Assembly: GCF_000960765.1 (NCBI RefSeq)
Contig: NZ_JYNH01000005.1
Location: 1 to 64,000 of the forward strand
Length of the DNA stretch: 64,000 nucleotides
Direction of reading: 5' to 3'
Source of the DNA: Desulfosporosinus sp. I2
GTDB taxonomy: Bacteria > Bacillota > Desulfitobacteriia > Desulfitobacteriales > Desulfitobacteriaceae
Below are positions 17,761 to 26,061 of this stretch, piece after piece. Both the position numbers and the translations under genes were made by a program. How positions within the stretch are numbered: the stretch's first letter is position 1; the number at the start of each line of letters is the position of its first letter. The notes below the pieces were generated by a model that made no database searches, was not told the origin of the DNA, and was given only the letters and a program-made list of their open reading frames with translations.

Positions 17761-19510
17761 CTTCCTCTAACCTCCGCAACATATAGGCTAATTTCCTGCA
17801 ACTCCAGGGAAATTTCGCTCTTAGATAGGTTCCGTTTCCTTGCCAAGGTAGATAAAGCCCTGAAGCATCTTCCATCATTTCCTCTAGATTCTTGGATTCC
17901 CCTAAGGCAAAAAACAGCAGTTGGATAAGTGCCTTTTTCACAGAGGAACTGCTCCCTTGTAAGCGTGGCAAAATTTTCTGCAAAAGCTGAAGATCAAAAG
18001 CCTGTTCTTCAGTCATCAATTTGTAACGATCATTATAGAGCAGGTAAAAGTTGACTTCGTCCCGTACCCGAAACCCAACCTGAGCATAGATCCCCTCTAA
18101 AATTTGATTTACTTCGATCAAACGTCCTGTACTCCGCCGAATCAGGACATCATTCTCAAGATGGGCATCCTGAAGAGTCAAATAATCACTTCGAAAAAAG
18201 GAATTGCTGATCGGTCCACTTTCCAAACCCGCTGACCCTTTATCCCCATCTTCCTCGGATCGACTTTCAGGAAAACGGCCTAAGTCAATCTGACTAAATT
18301 CAATCAGTTGAGCCCTATCTAACACCTTTTTGCTAAAAGGATGGGTTGTCTCATCCATATTGACCGTACCGACGAGATAAACATTATCTGGAAATCTCAG
18401 CTTCTGATACTCTTCCTGCAATAGGACTTCTTGGTCATTAAGGGATAGCAAAGAGTCCGTCTCAATCCGGTCCTCCTTCCAGTGCCTTGTTTCCATAATA
18501 CTTAAAAGGTCACTAAAATAGTGTTCTACCCGAGCTAAATTCATCTCATCCAAACAGACGAAATAGGGCTTGTCCCTGTTTTCTGTCTGAGAGGCTCGGG
18601 CTAGTAATCGGCTAAACTTCGTCGGTCGAAAGTTACCCGCTAAATCCGTATAACCCAGCAGATCTGAGGGATCGGTCCAATCTGGCCTGACAGGAATGAG
18701 ACAATATTGTCCATTTTGCTCCGTTGCACCACTAGCCTCGGCAAAAAGCTTTACTAACTTAGTCTTTCCTGTCCCTGAGATACCCGCTAAGATTACATAA
18801 GGCTTGGTTTTTAAGGCTAAAAAAACATTCTCGATGCTTTCCGCCGGGTATGAGAAGCCCCTGCTTCGTATATACCGCTTTATTGCTTCGATTTGAATCT
18901 TAGGAGAAACGATGATTTCGGGCTCCTCACCATCCCTCTGGTTGTCAGCCTCAAGAGGCTCTGGCTCTGGAGACTCTTTGGTTAAACCCCTGTCTACGTA
19001 TTGCTGATAACTTTTCATCGCCTGACATAAATCTTCGATCAAAACCTCATTGTCAGGCAGATTATGTCGGTCATAACGTGGCTCTCTTGAAAGCATGTTT
19101 TTCAGAGCTTGGATACGGGAGTCTTCGTTACCACAGTTTCGCTCCTTCTCCTGCAATGGCTCCGTAATTCCAAGCTGAATCGTCAAATACACTGACTCCA
19201 TATTTTCTGAGAAGAGATAACGAACATATTCCTCAGGCTCCGTTTTCTCGCTCCTTTGCCGCTCCATAACCGCGATCCAAGGGATATTCGTCCAATTGCG
19301 CATACCCACAGAACCCTCAACCCTATATCGGTCACCGATGAATGGTAAGCGTTGTAGATCCTCGGGGATCGTTTTCCTCATCAAAATTCCCAGCTCATGT
19401 CCGATAAACGGCTCGTTTTTAGCCATAAGATAAGAATTCATAACCTTTAATAAATGCTCTCGGAGGGAAACTTCTGGCACCGACCCAAGAATTTTATCAG
19501 TGGCATGCAA
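17732..19510 (-). CDS. McrB-like GTPase/AAA+ restriction subunit
   Basis: 592 residues. The N-terminal 170 residues match the MrcB_N/DUF3578 DNA-binding domain (GSVGMRNWTNIPWIAVMERQ, YLFSENMESVYLTIQLG). The AAA+ domain has Walker A GISGTGKTKLVKLFAEA, Walker B YFVCLDEMNLARVEHYFSDLL and the McrB-type NMDETTHPFSKKVLDRA. McrB-type motors drive type IV restriction of modified DNA together with a nuclease partner. The partner here is truncated, so the system looks inactivated. No other defence genes adjoin it. Confidence 0.87.
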   Translation of the reverse strand: MHATDKILGSVPEVSLREHLLKVMNSYLMAKNEPFIGHELGILMRKTIPEDLQRLPFIGDRYRVEGSVGMRNWTNIPWIAVMERQRSEKTEPEEYVRYLFSENMESVYLTIQLGITEPLQEKERNCGNEDSRIQALKNMLSREPRYDRHNLPDNEVLIEDLCQAMKSYQQYVDRGLTKESPEPEPLEADNQRDGEEPEIIVSPKIQIEAIKRYIRSRGFSYPAESIENVFLALKTKPYVILAGISGTGKTKLVKLFAEASGATEQNGQYCLIPVRPDWTDPSDLLGYTDLAGNFRPTKFSRLLARASQTENRDKPYFVCLDEMNLARVEHYFSDLLSIMETRHWKEDRIETDSLLSLNDQEVLLQEEYQKLRFPDNVYLVGTVNMDETTHPFSKKVLDRAQLIEFSQIDLGRFPESRSEEDGDKGSAGLESGPISNSFFRSDYLTLQDAHLENDVLIRRSTGRLIEVNQILEGIYAQVGFRVRDEVNFYLLYNDRYKLMTEEQAFDLQLLQKILPRLQGSSSSVKKALIQLLFFALGESKNLEEMMEDASGLYLPWQGNGTYLRAKFPWSCRKLAYMLRRLEEDGFTSFWLS

Positions 19511-19780
19511 TTTTTCTTACCACCTTTTTCTAATTTGCTTCTATATTCTTCATTCGGCAAAATCCAAAATATCCCTTCTGATTAAAAAGTAAACTATCCC
19601 CTAACCATGGGATATCCTACCCATGTTTGTCGGAACTAAGCATCTTAGTTTAGAAATTTTCTTACACCACTTTACAGCTCAATAAAAAGCATCAATCCTT
19701 ACACTAATTTTAATAAGTTACACCTTTCGATGCACCATACTATGCCCCAACTCAATAAAATGTATTGAGGGGGGGTTTTT
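19511..19780. other. Divergent intergenic region
   Basis: 270 bp between the divergent McrB-like and DUF4474 genes. A small hairpin with arms CATGGG/CCCATG occurs near 19603-19624. I see no small gene or strong promoter match. Confidence 0.5.
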
Positions 19781-20641
19781 ATGTCTGCCATCTTAACGCA
19801 GGGGACGGGGAACGAAGAATTAGATAAAGCCATCCAACTTGCTGGCTATTCTTATGATATAACCCAAGATATCTTCTATTCCAAGCTAGATTCTTGGCAA
19901 AGAAAGATGGGCTACTGTCGTCTATACGATGAAGCTTCAGCACCTTTGGGAATGATCATGGATTGTGAGATGATCCATTTTGACTATGACGACCGAAAAT
20001 GGATGATAGGCTTATGGAAAGGACAATACGATTTTGTTACTGGCGGGGAAATAGGAATTTATACTGAAGCACTAGACTTAACTATTCTCGGGCTTTTTAA
20101 AGGTACCTTTTATCATTGTGTTAGCAATGAGGATCTTTTACCCATGTCATTTACCCTTAGGAAGAATGACAAAACCCTTTTTATGAGGAAAGGGACACAC
20201 TGGTGGCTGACTGGGTTTAAACTTGGTGAATTTTCTGAGCCTTCGCAACTAAGGATGGATGTAACAATTACCTTGAAAAATGCGAGTATGCGCAATGCTT
20301 TTGTCCAGGGATTATGGAATACTGGCTATTCTTTAGCTGAAATCAATCAAGCTGGAAACAGCGTTTGGTTTACGCTTGATACTCCACGCTCACCACAACC
20401 CCTGACACGAACTAAATTTACAGATCGGATCATTCAACGCAAAAATGAACTGGTATGTCTTAAGTATCAAGAAATCACAGAACCCTTTAACACATTGCAA
20501 GATAAAATAAAAGCGATTGAGGCTCAAAGACCAGAGCTATACCAAAAGATTCTTAAGTTTGGTAAATCAAAAACTTTATACGAGGGTTACGAAACTCTCA
20601 TCCACTCGTTAATTTCAAATAGTCAAAGAGGTCGGAATTAA
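19781..20641 (+). CDS. DUF4474 domain protein
   Basis: 286 residues, starting at ATG after GAGGGGGGG. The N-terminal half has the DUF4474 landmarks: AGYSYDITQDIFYSKLDSWQRKMGYCRLYDEA, then LGMIMDCEMIHFDY and WMIGLWKGQYDFVTGGEIGIY. The family is common in clostridia and of unknown function. No signal peptide or membrane helix. The C-terminal 80 residues are likely helical. The stop codon lies in the terminator palindrome. Confidence 0.85.
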   Translation: MSAILTQGTGNEELDKAIQLAGYSYDITQDIFYSKLDSWQRKMGYCRLYDEASAPLGMIMDCEMIHFDYDDRKWMIGLWKGQYDFVTGGEIGIYTEALDLTILGLFKGTFYHCVSNEDLLPMSFTLRKNDKTLFMRKGTHWWLTGFKLGEFSEPSQLRMDVTITLKNASMRNAFVQGLWNTGYSLAEINQAGNSVWFTLDTPRSPQPLTRTKFTDRIIQRKNELVCLKYQEITEPFNTLQDKIKAIEAQRPELYQKILKFGKSKTLYEGYETLIHSLISNSQRGRN

Positions 20642-20654
20642 TTCCGACCTCTTT
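20625..20654 (+). terminator. 30-bp perfect palindrome at gene end
   Basis: AAAGAGGTCGGAATT and its exact complement form a 15-bp stem spanning the DUF4474 stop codon. Only three Ts follow, so termination may be partial, or the hairpin may protect the mRNA end. Confidence 0.6.
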
Positions 20655-20699
20655 GAGCCTATCTTATAGTCAATAATAAAGATTATATCAATGTAATAA

Positions 20700-20757
20700 T
20701 TGACATATGTTCTTAATAGAGTATAATTAACATCGTAAGGGGCATATGCCTATAACC
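20700..20757 (+). promoter_or_regulatory. Sigma-A promoter with paired CATATG motifs (dsrK-like gene)
   Basis: TTGACA (20700-20705), 16-bp spacer, TATAAT (20722-20727). Two CATATG-centred motifs overlap it: GACATATGTTC at 20702-20712 and GGGGCATATGCC at 20739-20750, followed by TATAACC. The same arrangement drives the DUF134 cluster (25871-25921). Motif centres are 39 bp apart here and 36 there. I read them as operators of one regulator. Confidence 0.75.
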
Positions 20758-20913
20758 AAAAAGAGGAAAATACTCTCCATTTCTTTTGCCTTTCCCAACA
20801 TTTTATGCATTAGAAACTTCTTTATCATGCATAAATTAATTTACCACTTATTTCACATATCTAATTCATGAATTATTAACATAATAAGTCCCATCTTTTT
20901 ACTAACTTTTAAG

Positions 20914-20940
20914 ACCCCCGCTCCTATAAGTGGGGTTCTT
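20914..20940 (+). terminator. Hairpin in the dsrK-like leader
   Basis: ACCCCCGCTCC...GTGGGGT followed by TCTTTG lies in the long (about 245 nt) leader between the promoter at 20700 and the start codon at 20979. A terminator in a leader suggests attenuation, though the T run is interrupted. Confidence 0.5.
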
Positions 20941-20978
20941 TGTAAACTTCTTACTTTGTGGAAAGAGGAGCGCTGAGC

Positions 20979-22596
20979 ATGATAAATCAAAAAGATTTAC
21001 GTCCAAAAGATATGGGACGCTCGGATGAGCAACTGATTAAACTTGTACCGGAACAGCTAATGCCGTTATTTCCGCCTTATGATAAACCCGGAATGGAACC
21101 CCCCTTAACCGATCCAAAGCCTGCATGGAAAGAAAAATTCTGTACTTCTTTAGATGGCTACGTTGGTATCGATACCTTAACCCGCCCAAAAACTAAAGAG
21201 GAAGAAGATGAATTTGTACGGAAGTTCCTCAAGGGCTTAGAAAAGAGCTTTTCTGATGCCAACAATGGAATACTTGAACCGTTCTTATTGTCCTTTGAAT
21301 ACTGCGCAAAATGTGATACGTGTTCAGCTGCCTGTCACATCTACGAAGCGTCAGGGAAAAAACGAATTATACCGTCCGATCTTCCGTTCTGAAGTCCTCA
21401 GAAAAATTGTAAAGAAGTATTTTACCACCAGTGGAAAACTGTTAGGTGGTTTTGTTGGAGCAGATATCGACGTGCACTGGGAAACGATCGCTCGACTTGG
21501 TGAGTTAGCCTATCGCTGTAATCTTTGCCGTCGCTGTGCTCAGACCTGCCCACTGGGCTTAGATAACTCAATTCTCACCAAAGAAATTCGCAAGATCTTC
21601 AGCCAAGAGTTGGGCATTGCTCCGCTTCCTCTGCATACAAAAGGTACAGTGCTTCAGTTAAAAACAGGTTCTTCCACGGGAGTTAGCAAGCCTGCTTTCT
21701 TAGATACGATAGAATTTTTAGAAGAGGATATTGAAGAAAAGTATGGCTTGAAGATCAAATTTCCGATGGATAAAAAAGGTGCCGATATCCTTCTGTTGCA
21801 TAATGCAGGTGAGTATATGGCTTGGCCAGAAAACCCCATTGCTTTTGCAATTCTCTTTGAAGAAGCCGGGTTAAATTGGACTCTCAGTAGTGAAATCGCA
21901 GGATATGACAACGTCAATTACGGCATCTGGTATGATGATTTCCAAGCAAAATCCTTAGCTACCCTGCAGATGAAAGTCGCCAAAGAATTAGGAGTCAATC
22001 GAATCGTCATCGCCGAGTGTGGACATGCCCATAAGGCTTCGGCTGTTGTAGGGGATCGCATGCTGTATGGAGATGCTAAAGTCCCAGTTGAGAGTTGTCT
22101 TCCTCTGCTTTGGGATATGATCAAGCGAAGACGATTATTGTTAGACCCTAGTAAAAATAACTTTCCTGTGACGCTTCATGATCCTTGTAACTATGTTCGA
22201 GGAATGGGGATTGTTGAACCTCAACGGAATGTCTTAAAAGCTATTTGTCCTCAGTTTAGGGAAATGACGCCGCATGGAGTAGACAATTACTGCTGTGGCG
22301 GTGGGGGTGGATTCGCCATTACAAATTCTCTTAATTTTTCTGAATGGAGAAACAAAGTCAGCTCTCGCATGAAGTTTAACCAGATCCTTGGGGCCTTTCA
22401 GGATACTATGGAGAATATTGCTATCCCTAAATATGTATGCGCTCCTTGTTCCAATTGTAAAGGAGCAATTCGAGACATTCTGGAGTTCTACGAGGCGACG
22501 TCCAAATTTAATGTTCAGTACGGTGGTTTAGTAGAACTTATGGTTAATGCACTTGTGAGTATGAAAAACCCTTTTATGGAATTTTTAAAAGAATAG
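20979..22596 (+). pseudogene. dsrK: DsrK/HdrD-like iron-sulfur reductase, frameshifted
   Basis: The ATG at 20979 has GAAAGAGGAGCG upstream. The first frame gives FEYCAKCDTCSAACHIYEASGK, then is lost; a frame shifted by +1 continues with NELYRPIFRSEVLRKIVKKYFTTSGK, a second ferredoxin motif CNLCRRCAQTCPLG, and CCG-type cysteine motifs (DPCNYVRGMG; NYCCGGGGGFAI; APCSNCKGAIRD). The join is at the six-A run near 21356-21361; removing one A restores about 538 residues, normal for DsrK. DsrK receives electrons in the sulfite-reduction membrane complex (DsrMKJOP), but M, J, O and P are absent here. It may be a sequencing error, since all motifs survive. Confidence 0.8.
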
Positions 22597-22621
22597 TCTC
22601 TATAATACGAAAGTAAGATAA

Positions 22622-22669
22622 TCGCCATGCGTGGCACATTAAAGAAAAAGAGCGGGGTTGCCCCGCTCT
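22622..22669. terminator. Double-hairpin bidirectional terminator, copy 1
   Basis: GCCATGCGTGGC is followed by AGAGCGGGG/CCCCGCTCT with T runs on both strands. It lies between the convergent dsrK-like gene and the ORP-like cluster. A close relative occurs at 25958-26003. Confidence 0.85.
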
Positions 22670-22678
22670 TTTAATGTC

Positions 22679-22786
22679 TTAATCAGCTCTCCCTTTAATG
22701 CCCACTGCGTCAAAAATATTGAAGTTTTCACAATAACCAAAATGCTCTGTAACCATTCCATTCTTACTCGCAACTGCAATTTTCAT
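22679..22786 (-). pseudogene. Truncated NifX/IssA-like iron-molybdenum cofactor protein
   Basis: 35 residues beginning M-KIAVASKNGMVTEHFGYCENF, the N-terminal strand and loop of the dinitrogenase Fe-Mo cofactor (NifX/NifB-C) family, which is normally 100-130 residues. It stops at a TAA beside the terminator. Its ATG overlaps the upstream ATPase stop as ATGA and has AAAGGAGAG. I infer that the 3' part was lost by deletion. It may still be made as a peptide. Confidence 0.65.
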
Positions 22787-23709
22787 TTGATTCTCTCCTT
22801 TATAATTATATAATCATTTGAGTTTCCATCGATTGAAACTTTCTCCCTGGTTCGACTCAGAATTTTGATAGTCTTATCAAAAACACCTATTATGGCACGT
22901 CCTGCTGCGCAATCCAACTCAACTATACTTTGACCCTTATTGATTGCTTCTACAACAGTCGGGTCATAGGGTATTCTTCCAACATAAGTCAGATTGTAGT
23001 TCTTACAAAAGGACTTAATTTTTTCTGTATTTTCAAGGTTAGTATCATATTTATTTATACAAATGGCGATTCTCGTTTGGAAGTTTTCTGCAGTTTTAAT
23101 GATGCGTTCCATATCACTGATACCTGATATAGAAGGTTCAGTAACGATCAAAACCATATCGACCCCACTAAGTGATGCGATCACCGGACATCCTATCCCC
23201 GGCGATCCGTCTATGATTGCCAGCTCAGCATCTTTAGCTGCTGATTTCGTCTGCTTTTTCACCTCAGTGACCAGCATACCAGAGGTACCGCTCCCCATTC
23301 TTAGCTCCGCCGTAGAAAACACCGTTTCATTAACATAAAGCATTAATTCTCCTGCTATGCTAGGTCTTAGAGCTACGGCCCCTACCGGACAAACTGCTTC
23401 ACAAACACCACAGCCTTCACAGGCAAAGCTATCAACCTTATAGACAGCACCCGCATGTATGGCCTCGAACCGGCAATTTTGCCTGCATTGGTCACATTGA
23501 ACGCATAATTCTTGACTAATTTCAGCCTTTGGCGATCCAAAATAGTCTGATCGTTTGGCTTCCGCTGATTGACTCATGATCAAATGCAAATTAGGTGCAT
23601 CCACATCACAATCTGCATAAGCATTAGCCTCTGATAGCTTAATAAAAGCACTGGCAATCGTTGTTTTTCCCGTACCGCCCTTGCCACTAAGGATTAATAA
23701 CTGTTTCAT
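22783..23709 (-). CDS. Ferredoxin-containing MinD/Mrp-type ATPase (second copy)
   Basis: 308 residues from the ATG at 23709 with AAGGAGGTGGAGC upstream. Deviant Walker A SGKGGTGKTT (MinD/ArsA class), an inserted two-cluster ferredoxin domain (CVQCDQCRQNC at about 70; CEGCGVCEAVCPVGAV at about 105), and IDGSPGIGCPV as the switch/Walker B region. Such ATPases act in iron-sulfur or metal-cofactor handling and form the ORP-complex pairs known in Desulfovibrio. It overlaps the next ATPase gene by 23 nt. Confidence 0.88.
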   Translation of the reverse strand: MKQLLILSGKGGTGKTTIASAFIKLSEANAYADCDVDAPNLHLIMSQSAEAKRSDYFGSPKAEISQELCVQCDQCRQNCRFEAIHAGAVYKVDSFACEGCGVCEAVCPVGAVALRPSIAGELMLYVNETVFSTAELRMGSGTSGMLVTEVKKQTKSAAKDAELAIIDGSPGIGCPVIASLSGVDMVLIVTEPSISGISDMERIIKTAENFQTRIAICINKYDTNLENTEKIKSFCKNYNLTYVGRIPYDPTVVEAINKGQSIVELDCAAGRAIIGVFDKTIKILSRTREKVSIDGNSNDYIIIKERIK

Positions 23710-24544
23710 GCTCCACCTCCTTAGTGACAATATTAAGCAGGGACATGAACTTATCCCGATACTTTTTAGTCTCTCTAACTGAAATCAGCGCCTTGGAATT
23801 CAGTTCTCCAAGCGTCTTGTCAAAAGGGATTCTACCCAAAATTTTAATACCCTTTTCTAGACAAAATTCTTCAGCAGGGTTTTCCCCCTCCAGACACTTG
23901 TTAAGCACGGCACCATGTGGTTTGTCAAACAGCTTTACCAGTTCGTAGACCATGTTAAGATTATGTACCCCAAACAAGGTGGGCTCCGCTACCAAGATAC
24001 AATAGTCCGCATCCTTGATGCTTTCCATGACAATACAGGCGCTCCCAGGTGGACAATCAATAAAAGTGAATACTTTCCTTGCCGAGGTGTCCTTCAAGAG
24101 TTTCTTTATTATGGGGATTCCAGACGCTTCACCAATATTTAAGATCCCTGTAATAACAGTAACATTTTCTGAAACACCTTTTTGAATTTCCCCGACAATT
24201 TTTTCTTTCTCTGACAAGGCTCTCTCAGGACAAAGCAGTATGCAGCCGCCGCAGGAATGACAAACCTCAGTAAAAACGATCAGCTTGTGGTTGATATAGG
24301 CTAAGGCATTGAATTTACAAAAATCAACGCATTTACGGCAGCCATTACAAAGTGCTTCATCTACAAAAGGAATCTTGATCGAGATTCTTCCTGATTGAAC
24401 CTCCTCCGGCTTGAAAAAGAGATGCCCGTTTGGTTCTTCAACGTCACAGTCAATATAGGTTGATTCCTTGGCTGACGCAGCTAAATTAACAGCTATTAGT
24501 GTTTTCCCTGTGCCGCCCTTGCCGCTTAGCACAGCTATCTTCAT
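23687..24544 (-). CDS. Ferredoxin-containing MinD/Mrp-type ATPase (first copy)
   Basis: 285 residues from the ATG at 24544, after GGAGGCAAATAGT. Walker A SGKGGTGKTLIAVNLA, ferredoxin cysteines CNGCRKCVDFCKF and CHSCGGCILLCPERAL, and FIDCPPGSACIV. It is the paralogue of 22783-23709, and the pair is expected to form a heterodimer, as in other ferredoxin-MinD gene pairs. Tightly packed: one base after the NifX-like gene's stop. An earlier in-frame start would overlap that gene and has no good ribosome site. Confidence 0.9.
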   Translation of the reverse strand: MKIAVLSGKGGTGKTLIAVNLAASAKESTYIDCDVEEPNGHLFFKPEEVQSGRISIKIPFVDEALCNGCRKCVDFCKFNALAYINHKLIVFTEVCHSCGGCILLCPERALSEKEKIVGEIQKGVSENVTVITGILNIGEASGIPIIKKLLKDTSARKVFTFIDCPPGSACIVMESIKDADYCILVAEPTLFGVHNLNMVYELVKLFDKPHGAVLNKCLEGENPAEEFCLEKGIKILGRIPFDKTLGELNSKALISVRETKKYRDKFMSLLNIVTKEVEHETVINP

Positions 24545-24545
24545 A

Positions 24546-24914
24546 CTATTTGCCTCCGTGACCATGAAATCCGGCATGGATATCTTCCAGTAAAGAAAGC
24601 TTTCCTTCATTTAAAGCGTCAATATTATCCTTAATCGAATCATTGAACGTCTTGTATAATTTTATATTAGCCGCTTTAATGACTTCAGCAGCATTCTCGC
24701 CACATCTTGGGGTAAGCAGGGCACTGACCTTGTTGTCGACAATGGTCTGTGCAGCCTTGATCCCCGCACCACCTTGGCTGGCTACCGCACTATTATCAAG
24801 AAAAATGCTTTCCTTTGATTCTGTATCGTAAATTAAATAATAAGGGGTACGACCAAAGGACTGACAAACACTGGTTTCCATTGATTTACCATCAACTGGA
24901 ATTGCAATTTTCAT
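24546..24914 (-). CDS. NifX/NifB-C-like iron-molybdenum cofactor family protein
   Basis: 122 residues. KIAIPVDGKSMETSVCQSFGRTPYYLIYD and the following GGAGIKAAQTIVDN and LLTPRCGENAAEVIKAANI are hallmarks of the dinitrogenase iron-molybdenum cofactor family. The tail ends in a His/Gly-rich HAGFHGHGGK, a likely metal-binding end. Small proteins of this type bind iron-sulfur or metal-sulfur clusters. Its start overlaps the NifU-like stop by 4 nt. Confidence 0.88.
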   Translation of the reverse strand: MKIAIPVDGKSMETSVCQSFGRTPYYLIYDTESKESIFLDNSAVASQGGAGIKAAQTIVDNKVSALLTPRCGENAAEVIKAANIKLYKTFNDSIKDNIDALNEGKLSLLEDIHAGFHGHGGK

Positions 24915-25303
24915 ACCGGATCCTCCTTAATACTTGTTTTAATGTTTGAATAATAATTATCGATCGCCTTACGCAAGGCACTCACTCCAAGGTTAGAGCA
25001 ATGTACTTTTGTTTCGGGGAGCCCATCGAGAGCTTTGATAACATCTTCTTCTGTAATATTTAAGGCCTCTTCCAAGCTTTTCCCCTTAGCTAAAACAGAC
25101 GTTATACTGGATGTGGCAATCGATGCACAACAACCAAACACAAGATAACTGATCTCTTGGATATAATTATCTTGGACCTTTAAAAATAGAATAACTGCAT
25201 CTCCACATGAAGGATCCCCAAAGGTTCCCTGAGCATTGGCATCTGGCATACTATAGGCGTTTTGGGGACACATAAAGTGTTCAATCACTTTTTGAGAATA
25301 CAT
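24911..25303 (-). CDS. NifU/IscU-like iron-sulfur scaffold
   Basis: 130 residues with the three cluster-binding cysteines of the NifU N-terminal/IscU fold: GDPSCGD, FGCCASIA and KVHCSNL. It probably assembles or passes clusters to the ferredoxin-MinD ATPases and NifX-like proteins of the same operon. No cysteine desulfurase gene adjoins it. It starts two bases after the DUF134 gene's stop. Confidence 0.9.
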   Translation of the reverse strand: MYSQKVIEHFMCPQNAYSMPDANAQGTFGDPSCGDAVILFLKVQDNYIQEISYLVFGCCASIATSSITSVLAKGKSLEEALNITEEDVIKALDGLPETKVHCSNLGVSALRKAIDNYYSNIKTSIKEDPV

Positions 25304-25305
25304 TA

Positions 25306-25686
25306 TTATTCACCTCTGTTATCCTCTTTCGTAAACTCGCTACCGCATCGATGTCTACGGCATCCGCCACAACCACAGGTTTTTTCCTGTCCGTCACAAA
25401 GCTTATAATCACCGCCCTCAATTCTGAGAACTTTCCCCTTGACTAGAGACTCAGCAAGCTTTCTTCTCGCATCATTATAAATACGCTGAACGGTTGTGCG
25501 TGCAATATGCATTTGGTCAGCACACTCTTCCTGCGTAAACCCTTCTAAGTCAATGAGCCGTATCGTTTCATACTCATCAATGCTCATAGTAACAAAATGC
25601 TCTTGATTAATCTCAGCATTTAGTGGCCCAAATCGGTTGCTTTCTGGCAAGCAACACACTTTTCTCCATTTTCTTGGTCTTGGCAT
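25306..25686 (-). CDS. DUF134 (UPF0251) HTH regulator
   Basis: 126 residues opening [21 protein letters not shown], typical of DUF134. The central sigma-70-region-4-like helix-turn-helix is [43 protein letters not shown]. The C-terminus is cysteine- and histidine-rich ([19 protein letters not shown]) and may bind metal or an iron-sulfur cluster. As first gene of the cluster it is the obvious candidate for binding the CATATG motifs at 25871-25921 and 20700-20757; this is inference. Confidence 0.88.
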   Translation of the reverse strand: MPRPRKWRKVCCLPESNRFGPLNAEINQEHFVTMSIDEYETIRLIDLEGFTQEECADQMHIARTTVQRIYNDARRKLAESLVKGKVLRIEGGDYKLCDGQEKTCGCGGCRRHRCGSEFTKEDNRGE

Positions 25687-25741
25687 ATTACGTTCACCTC
25701 AATTTTTATTAACAAAAGTAACAGGGGTGCCCCACTTGCCA

Positions 25742-25780
25742 CTTATGCTGCTTATTTTGCTTATTTTGCTTATTTTGCTT
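25742..25780. repeat. Tandem 9-bp repeat in the DUF134 leader
   Basis: CTTATTTTG occurs three times perfectly (25751-25777) after one degenerate copy, CTTATGCTG (25742-25750). It lies in the transcribed leader of the cluster, between promoter and DUF134 start. Confidence 0.75.
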
Positions 25781-25870
25781 AGATAAGCTTTAAATTACTT
25801 ACTTATCATATCAAGCCTGCTTTCAAGCTGCTTTGGTCTTGTAGCAATTCTTTAATTCCTCCTTCTGGTT

Positions 25871-25921
25871 ATCGACATATGCCCTTAAAAGTTATTATAC
25901 TTTGTTTTGAACATATGTCAA
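25871..25921 (-). promoter_or_regulatory. Sigma-A promoter with paired CATATG motifs (DUF134 cluster)
   Basis: Minus strand: TTGACA (25916-25921), 16-bp spacer, TATAAT (25894-25899), GACATATGTTC over the -35 and GGGCATATGTCGATAACC just downstream. It reproduces the dsrK-like promoter almost base for base in these blocks. Confidence 0.78.
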
Positions 25922-25957
25922 TAATTATTTCAGTCTTAAAATTTACCACCTAGTTAC

Positions 25958-26003
25958 TCGCCATGCGTGGCGTACATGAAAAAAGAGCGGGATTGCCCCG
26001 CTC
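25958..26003 (-). terminator. Double-hairpin terminator, copy 2 (ilvBN end)
   Basis: GCCATGCGTGGC plus GAGCGGGAT/GCCCCGCTC; on the minus strand six Ts follow the second stem. It ends the ilvBN operon and is a direct-repeat relative of 22622-22669. Confidence 0.8.
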
Positions 26004-26061
26004 AACCTTTGATGTTTCACTAAGGAGAGCTACCTATTCTCTCTCAAATACTTCTCATCAA

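Noticed and set aside
21340-21375. Programmed -1 ribosomal frameshift in dsrK-like gene
   Set aside because: The A-AAA-AAC heptamer exists but the needed shift is +1, not -1.
25751-25777. CRISPR array
   Set aside because: Repeats are 9 bp and directly adjacent with no spacers or cas genes.
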